From CAZAKZ01 sp964485695 (lineage in GTDB: Bacteria > Planctomycetota > JAFGQW01), in NCBI GenBank assembly GCA_964485695.1, contig CAZAKZ010000065.1:1-29052 (forward strand): a DNA stretch of 29,052 nt, read 5' to 3'. Of this stretch, positions 1 to 7,293 are shown piece by piece; positions within the stretch are counted from its first letter, which is position 1; every line of letters starts with the position of its first letter. Position numbers and translations under genes: made by a program. The notes under the pieces are model-generated. The model did no database searches, had not been told where the DNA came from, and worked only from the letters and a program-made list of their open reading frames with translations.

Positions 1-286
1 ACCCGCCGCACTATCACTCCGCCGATTTTCAGCAAATTCGAGATTCCCCGGGATAAGACAATCGGATAATATCAACCTAGAGTCATTCAATGTTAATTCT
101 GATAAATTTCCTGATTGTAGATATCTTGGACACAAGATTTTGTTCAAAAGTATTGCCTGAAAGTTGTCTATGAGAATAGATTATGTTTATCAAGAAGGAA
201 CTCCAGATACATCTTTTTCAAATTTTTGTATTTTATATAATTCAATTTATTATCAATAACCTCTTTTGAGTTTTGATGGTACAGCA
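1..286. other. AT-rich leader region, no firm gene
   Basis: No convincing complete gene is visible. One plus-strand frame is open from base 2 to a TGA at 158-160 (52 codons without a start), so the last part of an upstream gene is possible but not shown; I recognise no family in it. The first 60 bases are richer in GC than what follows. A good -10 hexamer, TATAAT, lies at 236-241 with no convincing -35 partner. It sits a suitable distance ahead of the radical SAM gene and is the most likely promoter element here. Confidence 0.3.
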
Positions 287-1840
287 ATGAAACAAGACTT
301 TTCGGTTACACTGGTGCAATGCCCAATGTGGGGCAGAGAAACGCCCTCATTTGCATCGACTTTACTTGCCTCAAATTTGAGGAGTAAAGGGTTCAGAGTA
401 CATCTCATTGACTTGAACAATGTTTTTTTTCATCTTGTTTCGAAAGAACACAAAAACCTCTGGAGTGAAGAAGAATTTACTTTCTGGACATCAGAAGAAC
501 TCGTGAAACAACTGATTGAACAATATTCTGATGAGTTTGATTACAATGTCAGGCAGATCGCAGCTACAGGAAGCCAATTGGTGGGTTTTACAATATATTG
601 TACCACAGAATATTTCACTCTGGAAACGATACGACTATTGAAGAAATATTCTATGAACGTTTCGGTTGTTGTGGGAGGGCCAGGGGCAATTGATTCTCTG
701 GATGGCCGAGATTTATTGAAAGATCCAAACGTTGATGCAGTTGTTTTGAACGAAGGTGACGTAACCCTACCTGAAATGTGTAAGGCTTTTGAAAAAACTG
801 GGAAATTTGAAAAAGTCCCTGGGCTGGTCTTCAAAGTGGGAGACCAGATAACAAATGGTGGAATCAGGAAGCCGATCTCTTCGCTTGATGAAGTTCCTTA
901 TCCAGATTTAAGTGGATTTGATTTCAATCGATATGCCGCTCCTCAGCGCATAAACATCGTAGCCAGCAGAAGCTGTATTAACAGGTGCAATCACTGCTAC
1001 GAAAGTAAATATTTTGGCCGCTTTCGTTTCCGTAATGGAAATAGCATATTTAAAGAAGTGCAGCATCAATTATCGCTATACCCTGAGGTCAATTTCGTCT
1101 GCTTCAATGATTCTGTTTTCAACGGGTCTCTCAAAACATTAAAAGAGTTTTCCGAGCTGTTACTGGAAAATGAAATATCGGTATACTGGGGAGGTCAGGG
1201 AATTATCCGTGAAGGCATGACTCCCGATCTGTTGAGGCTGATGGCAAGGGCTGGGTGCTGTTTGATCCAATATGGTGTAGAGTCCGGTTCAATAGCCGTG
1301 CGAAAAAGTATGAATAAAAATTTATATTCAAACAAGCTGGCATCAAGAGTGATCAAAGAAACACATGAAGCAGGCATTCTTGTGAATATCAATTTCATGT
1401 TTGGCTATCCTTCAGAAACAGAAGAAGATTATCAGATGACTCTCGAGTTTGTAGAACAAAACCACCAGTTGGCAAATGACATCTGCCCGGCACATGTATT
1501 TACTGCAGTTCTTCCAGGAACATATTTGCATCAAAATCCTGAAGAGTTTAACATAGAACCGAATCCTCATTATATTTTCTGGGAAACGAGAGACGGGAAA
1601 AATACGTACCCCATCAGGCTTGACCGCTATGAGCGTTTCTGTAAACAGTGCCACGATCTTGGTTCCGGAGGGCGGACTGTTCCAAAGGAGAAGAGTTACA
1701 AATGGCGACTACTTGGAGATTACTACCGACATAAAAAAGATTACATTAACGCAATCAGGTGTTACAAAAAAGACACACCAAAGCACGGATTTTTTCCAGA
1801 ATCCGTTAAGTACTTTATCGAGAAGAGTGAAAGAACATAG
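287..1840 (+). CDS. B12-binding domain radical SAM protein
   Basis: Predicted cobalamin-binding radical SAM enzyme of 517 residues; substrate unknown. The N-terminal 180 or so residues look like a B12-binding Rossmann domain (VVGGPGA, then VDAVVLNEGD), but the usual DxHxxG cobalamin-ligand motif is not evident. The radical SAM core begins with the CxxxCxxC cluster motif at Cys230, Cys234 and Cys237 (SCINRCNHCYE), followed by WGGQG, YGVESGS and FMFGYPSET, all typical of this family. The C-terminal 100 residues are less recognisable. The frame is open from a TTG at 266, but the ATG at 287 gives the natural family start; neither has a strong Shine-Dalgarno. Third codon positions are rich in A and T, unlike the GC-rich genes after 3550, which points to transfer. 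The next gene on this strand is a second radical SAM protein, so the two may act in one pathway. Family confidence is high, role is unknown. Confidence 0.88.
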   Translation: MKQDFSVTLVQCPMWGRETPSFASTLLASNLRSKGFRVHLIDLNNVFFHLVSKEHKNLWSEEEFTFWTSEELVKQLIEQYSDEFDYNVRQIAATGSQLVGFTIYCTTEYFTLETIRLLKKYSMNVSVVVGGPGAIDSLDGRDLLKDPNVDAVVLNEGDVTLPEMCKAFEKTGKFEKVPGLVFKVGDQITNGGIRKPISSLDEVPYPDLSGFDFNRYAAPQRINIVASRSCINRCNHCYESKYFGRFRFRNGNSIFKEVQHQLSLYPEVNFVCFNDSVFNGSLKTLKEFSELLLENEISVYWGGQGIIREGMTPDLLRLMARAGCCLIQYGVESGSIAVRKSMNKNLYSNKLASRVIKETHEAGILVNINFMFGYPSETEEDYQMTLEFVEQNHQLANDICPAHVFTAVLPGTYLHQNPEEFNIEPNPHYIFWETRDGKNTYPIRLDRYERFCKQCHDLGSGGRTVPKEKSYKWRLLGDYYRHKKDYINAIRCYKKDTPKHGFFPESVKYFIEKSERT

Positions 1841-1989
1841 ATTACCTGTGTATTCTAAGTACTGTATTGAGTGTCACAGGTAAAGAAACGTGATCCCCAT
1901 GAAGGGGGAGGAAATCTGTAAATAATCCACCTATAGTTAAGTTCTCCATATGTATTTTCATACCGGGATAATAGTAACTGTCAGGACGC

Positions 1990-2046
1990 ATGTTTGAAGA
2001 TAATTCCTCCCTTTGCTGGTTCAGGAGGTTGGTCAATAATCTATGA
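1990..2046 (+). CDS. possible 18-residue coupled leader peptide
   Basis: A short frame (MFEDNSSLCWFRRLVNNL) starts at ATG 1990 and its TGA overlaps the ATG of the next radical SAM gene as ATGA. AGGA lies only three bases before its start, which is too close to be ideal, and a GATAAT -10-like hexamer lies at 1967-1972. It could be a coupled leader, a very small precursor peptide for the radical SAM enzyme, or chance. I know of no family match. Confidence 0.2.
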   Translation: MFEDNSSLCWFRRLVNNL

Positions 2047-3008
2047 AGGATTGGAACAAGTTCAAAAGGTACCTGTATCTTGAAATAACCGACCAATGTA
2101 ACATGGATTGCCCGATGTGTGGGACCAGGCAACATCGACGCAACAAGACTGTAACTCGGCTGTCATTTGAGACCATCAGAGACAAATTATTAATACCCGG
2201 CCAGCGATTGGGATTCTCAGGATTCGTCATCAGCGGAGGTGAACCTACTCTGGCAAGCCATTTGTTGGATACTATCAACAGCTCGGTTGATCTTGGATAT
2301 GAAGTAATATTGTCTACAAATCTTCTCCAATTTAATACAAAACGTTTCAATAAAGTACTTGTTGCCCTTGATAATAGTTCTCACCTTATCCAAGTATCTT
2401 TTGATTCTAACATTCCATCAGAAATGAATACTATCAGGGGAAAAGATGTCTACGATACTGTATTGTATAACTGCAGAAAAATATTATCTTTGCGGGAAAA
2501 AATAAATACCTCCACACGAATAGGTGTAGTTACTGTCATCCAGCACGCTAATGTAAATTCGATAATCGATACCGTCAAATTTGTTCTTGACGACCTTGGT
2601 TTCGATCTTGTAAAGCTCCAGTTGAGACATGATTATTATTCACCGGTTTCTCCGGAAAACTACAGGCATCAAAAACATAAATTCAGCGAAATTAATCTAG
2701 CCAGTTTGTTGGACGTATCAGAAAAAATCTTCAAAATGTCCAAAGAAAACGACCGCATCTTGCCTGAGAAAGGAGATCTTTTCGATTGGAGATGTTTTTT
2801 GACAGAACCATTGAAAATGAAAAAAACGTGTATGAGCCCCATCTCCGTATATATAGATGCATACGGTAACTTCAGAGGTTGCATTCTAGGTGAGATTATC
2901 GGGAACATACACGACATGGGCCTGAGAGAATATTTGTTGTCCAAAGAATATGAAGAATTTTTGAAGTTTTCTGAAAAATGCAATATCTGCACGCATGGAT
3001 GCAGTTAG
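2043..3008 (+). CDS. radical SAM/SPASM domain protein
   Basis: Predicted radical SAM enzyme of 321 residues with an auxiliary iron-sulfur (SPASM-like) C-terminus. The core motif CxxxCxxC is at Cys19, Cys23 and Cys26 (TDQCNMDCPMCG), followed by the SAM-contacting GGEP motif (ISGGEPT). The C-terminus has Cys263 (CMSP), Cys280 (RGCIL) and a final cluster Cys313, Cys316, Cys320 (CNICTHGC), which fits ligands for one or two extra 4Fe-4S clusters. SPASM proteins mature peptides, modify proteins or act in sugar and cofactor pathways; nothing here decides among these. AGGAGGT at 2023-2029 is a strong Shine-Dalgarno but 13 bases from ATG, rather far. AT-rich like the preceding radical SAM gene, 202 bases downstream of it and on the same strand, so probably acquired together. 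Confidence 0.88.
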   Translation: MKDWNKFKRYLYLEITDQCNMDCPMCGTRQHRRNKTVTRLSFETIRDKLLIPGQRLGFSGFVISGGEPTLASHLLDTINSSVDLGYEVILSTNLLQFNTKRFNKVLVALDNSSHLIQVSFDSNIPSEMNTIRGKDVYDTVLYNCRKILSLREKINTSTRIGVVTVIQHANVNSIIDTVKFVLDDLGFDLVKLQLRHDYYSPVSPENYRHQKHKFSEINLASLLDVSEKIFKMSKENDRILPEKGDLFDWRCFLTEPLKMKKTCMSPISVYIDAYGNFRGCILGEIIGNIHDMGLREYLLSKEYEEFLKFSEKCNICTHGCS

Positions 3009-3463
3009 TAGATTGTGGATAATGTCAATTTTCCAAGACAAACATTTACCAAATAACCGTTACCACATGTGAATACTGTGCTGGAACAATTCAATACAGC
3101 GGATGAAGGTTTTCGGACGCGTCATACGTTGACTGAGTGCATTCTTGAACCAACAGGCTACGATGACGCCACATACCGAAATCTCCATATTTTGGTAGGT
3201 GTTCATGATCCGTGCAACTTGTGATGCAAGATGTACGGCGGTACCGGCGATCAAAAGGCCCACCGACAGTCATTGATTTGGATAACTTCCGACATATTGC
3301 AGATTCTCTGCATCAATCCCGCAGACTCCAAGGATTCGAGCGCCCGGTAGTACGCCTTCTGCGAAAGACAGAACAGCTAGAGTACTTCCAGGAGAACCGC
3401 AAAGTTGTTGATCGTGAACACCAGGTAATGAACTACAGGGCGTGATTGACCTCACGAGGAAAA
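3009..3463. other. gene-poor stretch, possible decayed gene on minus strand
   Basis: No intact gene is convincing. On the minus strand about 3264-3445 reads as a helix-rich segment (SQKAYYRALESLESAGLM) interrupted by a TAG, and 3060-3263 continues in another frame to a TAA. This could be the remains of a small winged-helix regulator or element-borne gene, but the similarity is only by eye. A plus-strand frame at 3212-3445 has a basic, low-information product and is probably a shadow. Base composition is intermediate between the AT-rich island and the GC-rich chromosome. Confidence 0.2.
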
Positions 3464-3541
3464 TGGTCGGGGCGACTGGATTTGAACCAGCGACCTCGTG
3501 CTCCCAAGGCACGCGCGCTAACCAGGCTGCGCTACGCCCCG
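3464..3541 (-). tRNA. tRNA-Pro (anticodon TGG)
   Basis: Read on the minus strand, 3541 to 3464 folds as a full cloverleaf of 78 nt with encoded CCA. The acceptor stem CGGGGCG pairs with CGCCCCG, and C1-G72 is the hallmark of bacterial tRNA-Pro. The D arm is GCGC/GCGC, the anticodon stem CGTGC/GCACG with loop CTTGGGA, giving anticodon TGG at 3506-3504. The T arm has loop TTCAAAT. The discriminator A is at 3467 and CCA at 3466-3464. The 3' end faces the AT-rich block, which ends here; tRNA 3' ends are common integration sites. Confidence 0.95.
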
Positions 3542-3553
3542 ATCCAGGTCCCA

Positions 3554-3581
3554 ATCATACTCCACCCTCCTGGACTGGCAA
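3554..3581 (-). promoter_or_regulatory. promoter of tRNA-Pro
   Basis: On the minus strand a -35 box TTGCCA (3581-3576) is followed by 16 bases and a -10 box TATGAT (3559-3554). The mature tRNA 5' end is 12 bases after the -10, so transcription would start a few bases upstream of it. A perfect 6-bp inverted repeat GGCTTT-TG-AAAGCC sits just upstream at 3582-3595. Confidence 0.65.
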
Positions 3582-3634
3582 GGCTTTTGAAAGCCCATAC
3601 GATGCCAGTGAATCAGGACGACATGATCCACCCC

Positions 3635-3663
3635 TTGACCCCACCTCCCGCCGGGTGGAGAAT
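3635..3663 (+). promoter_or_regulatory. candidate purD promoter
   Basis: TTGACC at 3635-3640, 17 bases, then GAGAAT at 3658-3663. The -35 is good and the -10 only partial. It would give a leader of roughly 40 bases before the purD ATG at 3713. It diverges from the tRNA-Pro promoter. Confidence 0.4.
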
Positions 3664-3712
3664 GTGCCGCAATGCACCTCGGATGGCACCCATTGAGACG
3701 GAAAGGTGATCC

Positions 3713-4993
3713 ATGCGCGTTCTTGTCGTGGGCGGCGGCGGCCGCGAGCATGCTCTTTGCTGGAAGATCGCCCGGTCCCCCCTGGCGGAGAAGGTCTACT
3801 GCGCCCCGGGGAACGGAGGCATCGCCGACATCGTGGAGACGGTGGACATCGGCCAGGGTGACGTGGAGGCCCTGGTGCGGTTCGCCGTGGAGAACCGCAT
3901 CGACCTCACCATCGTGGGGCCCGAGGAGCCCCTGGTGAAGGGACTGGTGGACCAGCTGGCGGCGGAGGGGCTAAAGGCCTTCGGCCCCACCCAGGACGCG
4001 GCCGAGCTGGAGGGGTCCAAGGCCTTTGCCAAGGACCTCATGAACAAGTACCTGATTCCCACGGCCGGATTCCGCACCTTCACCGTGGCGGGCGAGGCGC
4101 GGCGCTATCTCAAGGCTCAGGACACCTATCCCGTGGTGATCAAGGCCGACGGCCTGGCCGCCGGCAAGGGGGTCATCATCTGCCGGAACGCGGCCGAGGC
4201 CGAGGCCGCCATCGCCGACATCATGGACGCGCGGCGGTTCGGGGCGGCCGGGGACAAGGTGGTCGTGGAGGATTTCCTGGTCGGGGAGGAGGCCTCCATC
4301 ATGGCCGTCACCGACGGCCGGATGATCATGCCGCTGCCCTCGTCCCAGGACCACAAGGCCCTGGGGGACGGAGACCAGGGACCCAACACCGGAGGCATGG
4401 GCGCCTATTCGCCCGCGCCGGTCATCACGCCCGAGATCATGAAGCAGGTCGAGTCCTCCATCCTGGTGCCCACCATCCACGCCATGAACCGGGAAGGCCG
4501 GCGCTTCACCGGCGTGCTCTACTGCGGACTCATGATCACGCCCGGCGGGCCCAAGGTCCTGGAATACAACGTCCGGTTCGGGGACCCCGAGGCCCAGGCC
4601 GTGCTGCCGCGGCTCCGGGGGGACTGGCTCGAGCTCTTCAAGCACGCGGCCGACCAGCGCCTGGACCGGGTCCAGTTCGACTGGGATCCGCGGGCCGTGG
4701 TGTGCGTGGTCATGGCCTCCAAGGGCTACCCCGGCAAGGCCGAGACCGGGGTTCCCATCACCGGCCTGGACACGGACAGCGAGGACAGCGTGGTGTTTCA
4801 TGCGGCCACGGCCCGGCAGAACGAGACCCTGGTCACCAGCGGGGGGCGCGTCCTCGGGGTCACCGCCTTCGGGGAGGGGGTGGTTCAGGCCCGGGAAAGG
4901 GCGTACGAGCGGGTGTCGGCGATCCAGTTCCCCGGGGTGCACTATCGGAGCGATATCGGCCTCAAGGCCCTGAAACACCTGGGAAAAGGCTAG
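3713..4993 (+). CDS. purD: phosphoribosylamine-glycine ligase PurD
   Basis: Catalyses ATP-dependent joining of glycine to 5-phosphoribosylamine, the second step of de novo purine synthesis in the cytoplasm. The 426-residue length is normal. The N-terminal domain opens with the nucleotide-fold motif MRVLVVGGGGREHAL and continues with VYCAPGNGG. The ATP-grasp region shows VIKADGLAAGKGV, LPSSQDHKALGDGDQGPNTGGMGAY in part, and the family signature RFGDPEAQ. The start is supported by AAGG nine bases ahead of ATG 3713. It is the first GC-rich gene after tRNA-Pro and seems to be transcribed alone; about 100 bases separate it from the following lipoprotein gene. No other purine genes are in the window. 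Confidence 0.97.
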   Translation: MRVLVVGGGGREHALCWKIARSPLAEKVYCAPGNGGIADIVETVDIGQGDVEALVRFAVENRIDLTIVGPEEPLVKGLVDQLAAEGLKAFGPTQDAAELEGSKAFAKDLMNKYLIPTAGFRTFTVAGEARRYLKAQDTYPVVIKADGLAAGKGVIICRNAAEAEAAIADIMDARRFGAAGDKVVVEDFLVGEEASIMAVTDGRMIMPLPSSQDHKALGDGDQGPNTGGMGAYSPAPVITPEIMKQVESSILVPTIHAMNREGRRFTGVLYCGLMITPGGPKVLEYNVRFGDPEAQAVLPRLRGDWLELFKHAADQRLDRVQFDWDPRAVVCVVMASKGYPGKAETGVPITGLDTDSEDSVVFHAATARQNETLVTSGGRVLGVTAFGEGVVQARERAYERVSAIQFPGVHYRSDIGLKALKHLGKG

Positions 4994-5095
4994 TCGCAAG
5001 CGCTTCCGACGCAAAAACGAACCGATCCGGACGCGTTTTCGTAGTATCATTTCCTGGAACGACATCCGTGAAAACCGAAACCGATTGAGAAACTC

Positions 5096-6310
5096 ATGCA
5101 GAACCTCGAATTGACCTGGTTCGTCCTGGCTCTGGCCGCGTGTCTCGTCCTGGGGGGATGCGGCGGTGAAGGCCCGGCCGACACCGGAGTGAAGACCGGC
5201 CCCGTTCAGTCGGGACCGGCCACGGACCTGAAGGGCCGGACAAAGAGCGCCATCGACAAGGGTCTCGCCTACCTCCACGACAAGTTCGACCTGGCCCAGG
5301 GTGGCTGGACCGTCCAGGGCAAGGCCGACCCGGGCATCACCGGCCTCGTGGTCACGGCCTTTGCCCGGAGTCCGAGGAAATACACCGCCGGGGACGGGCC
5401 CTTCATGAGGAAGTCCCTGGAGTTCCTCGCCTCCCATGCCCGCCCCGACGGCTCCATCCACGACGGCATGCTGGCCAACTACAAGACCTCGGCCGCCCTC
5501 CAGGCCCTGGCCGCGGCCGGAGGGAAGAAGTACGCGGCCCTGGTCAAGAAGGGACGGGACTACCTGGTGCAGATCCAGCTCGATGACAGCGAGGGTTTCA
5601 GCGAGGACCACAAGTACTACGGGGGCGCCGGATACGGCGGTGACCGGCGGCCCGACATGTCCAACCTGAGCCTGTGGGTGGACGGCCTCCTGGCGTCAGG
5701 CGAGAAACCCGGCAACACCCCCTACAGGCGTGCCCTCAGGTTCCTGGAGCGGTGCCAGAACGATTCCGAGGTGAACACCGGACGCTACGAGATCAAGGGC
5801 AAGGTCTACGTCTCGGGCAATGACGGCGGCGGCGTGTACGGCCCGGGCGTCTCCAAGGCCGGGTCCATCGACCGCGGGGACGGCACCCTGGAGCCGCGGT
5901 CCTATGGGAGCATGACCTACGCCCTGCTCAAGGGCTACATGGCCGCGGACCTGAAGGCCGACGACCCCCGGGTCCAGAAGGCCATGAAGTGGATCGCGGC
6001 GAACTTCACCCTGGACGAGAACCCCGGTTTCGACAAGCAGCGCAATCCTCGCGCCGGCCTTCAGGGCCTCTACTACTACTTCTACACCCTGGCCAAGGCC
6101 CTGGAGCTCTACGGCCGGGACCGGGTCGAGGACGAGCGCGGCAAGGCACACGACTGGCGCCAGGAACTGGCCGAGAAAATCCTCAGCCTCCAGGAAAAGG
6201 ACGGCAGCTGGGTGAACCGGGATGCGCCCCGATGGTGGGAGGGGATGCCCGTCCTGGCCACCTCGTACGCGGTTCTGGCCCTGGGGATCTGCCACCAGGG
6301 CTTCCAGTAG
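5096..6310 (+). CDS. lipoprotein with squalene-cyclase-like repeats
   Basis: A 404-residue predicted lipoprotein. Residues 1-21 form a lipoprotein signal peptide ending in the lipobox LGGC with Cys22. After a short linker, residues about 50-400 resemble the alpha/alpha-barrel repeats of the prenyltransferase/squalene oxidase (terpene cyclase-like) superfamily: GGWTVQG, DPGITGLVVTAF, KTSAALQALAAAG, and near the end QEKDGSWVN with TSYAVLALGIC. I see no cyclase DxDD or QW-motif set strong enough to propose terpene cyclisation, so it is better viewed as a secreted repeat protein, perhaps binding or structural, of a kind common in Planctomycetota. No clear Shine-Dalgarno precedes ATG 5096, but the signal peptide supports this start. 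The next gene begins 12 bases after its stop and is probably co-transcribed. Confidence 0.85.
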   Translation: MQNLELTWFVLALAACLVLGGCGGEGPADTGVKTGPVQSGPATDLKGRTKSAIDKGLAYLHDKFDLAQGGWTVQGKADPGITGLVVTAFARSPRKYTAGDGPFMRKSLEFLASHARPDGSIHDGMLANYKTSAALQALAAAGGKKYAALVKKGRDYLVQIQLDDSEGFSEDHKYYGGAGYGGDRRPDMSNLSLWVDGLLASGEKPGNTPYRRALRFLERCQNDSEVNTGRYEIKGKVYVSGNDGGGVYGPGVSKAGSIDRGDGTLEPRSYGSMTYALLKGYMAADLKADDPRVQKAMKWIAANFTLDENPGFDKQRNPRAGLQGLYYYFYTLAKALELYGRDRVEDERGKAHDWRQELAEKILSLQEKDGSWVNRDAPRWWEGMPVLATSYAVLALGICHQGFQ

Positions 6311-6322
6311 AGTCGGCCGGTC

Positions 6323-6898
6323 ATGGAGATATCCAGAGCGTTCGGGATTCTCGTGGTGGAGGGGGGGGTCCTTTGTCTGGCCCTGCCCGGCCTGGCGCAC
6401 CTGCGCCTGCGGTGGGGGATGGCGGGCCTCCTTTTTCTGGGCTTGGCAGGCCTCGCGGCCACGGGTTGGGTGGGCGGAGGCCTCCGGTCTCTTCCGGTTC
6501 TGGCCGGCGCCCAGGCCGGAATCCTCGCCTTTGGTTTCTTCCTCCTCGGGGCGGCCCGGAGCCTGCGGCGTTGGGTCGGGGAGGGAGGCCTGGCCGTGGC
6601 CTCCCTCGTGGGCCTCCTGGTTCTGGCGTCTCCCTTCCTCACAGATGCCTATCTGGAGGAGGCGGACGGGCGGGTTCGACCGGGGGTCCGGGAGGCGACG
6701 CTCGGGGTGAATCCGCTCATGGCCGCGGCATCCCCTGCGCTCCTCGGCTTCGACTGGCTCCGCCAGCCCCTCGCGTATCAACGTCTAAAGTTGGGCCAGT
6801 TCCATGCTTATGAATATCCCGATCCACTTGTGCAGGGGCTGTTTTTTTTTCTGGCCGGGGGCCTTCTTCTCCTTCTTGGGCGCCCGCAAATAGAGTAA
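6323..6898 (+). CDS. small multi-pass membrane protein, unknown
   Basis: I do not recognise the family. The 191-residue product is strongly hydrophobic, with about five membrane segments near residues 7-28, 31-50, 58-80, 88-106 and 168-186. A soluble stretch at 110-165 contains NPLMAAASPALLGFDW and a basic LRQPLAYQRLK segment. It follows the squalene-cyclase-like lipoprotein gene by 12 bases, so the two may share a transcript and an envelope role. No clear Shine-Dalgarno is seen. A run of nine T near 6842-6850 (Phe-Phe-Phe) and a run of eight G near 6361-6368 make it prone to slippage or sequencing error. Confidence 0.6.
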   Translation: MEISRAFGILVVEGGVLCLALPGLAHLRLRWGMAGLLFLGLAGLAATGWVGGGLRSLPVLAGAQAGILAFGFFLLGAARSLRRWVGEGGLAVASLVGLLVLASPFLTDAYLEEADGRVRPGVREATLGVNPLMAAASPALLGFDWLRQPLAYQRLKLGQFHAYEYPDPLVQGLFFFLAGGLLLLLGRPQIE

Positions 6899-6976
6899 GA
6901 TTTCGGAGCATCTCCCGGGGTGGATCTGCTGGATTCACCAACTTCCCTAGTCCCCAGGTAATCAGTTTGGCTTTCC

Positions 6977-7258
6977 ATGGAAGATAAGAGAGAAATCACC
7001 GAGAAACGTCAGTTCTTCCTGTCCTTCCCCGAAGAACTCATCAATCAGCCGATCCTCTACAAGGTCTCGACCGAGTTTGATGTCATCCCCAACATCCTCG
7101 GCGCCAGCATCTATGATAAAATGGGAAAGGTGGCCATCGAGCTGGAAGGAACCGCGGAGAAGCTCGATGCCGTCATGCACTACTTTCTGGACCTGGGCGT
7201 CAAGGTAGAGGATCTGGACGGCCCCGATAGCATTCAGAAAAAGCTGGCGGAAGAGTGA
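6977..7258 (+). CDS. stand-alone NIL domain protein
   Basis: A 93-residue protein that matches the NIL domain, best known as the C-terminal ligand-sensing domain of the methionine ABC transporter ATPase MetN. Recognisable features are the conserved N-terminal strand FFLSFPEELINQPILYK, the name-giving VIPNILGASI, and the closing strand LGVKVEDLD. The ATPase and any ferredoxin domain often fused to NIL are absent, so this is the sensor domain alone. It may bind an amino acid or act as a small partner; no metNIQ genes are in the window. No clear Shine-Dalgarno precedes ATG 6977. The following gene starts 35 bases downstream on the same strand. Confidence 0.82.
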   Translation: MEDKREITEKRQFFLSFPEELINQPILYKVSTEFDVIPNILGASIYDKMGKVAIELEGTAEKLDAVMHYFLDLGVKVEDLDGPDSIQKKLAEE

Positions 7259-7293
7259 TTCCCGCCACCTGACCAGCCTGAAGAAATCCGTTC

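Noticed and set aside
3971..5611. Minus-strand open frame of 546 codons over purD and the lipoprotein gene
   Set aside because: It spans two real genes on the other strand and its product is low-complexity, a GC-driven shadow.
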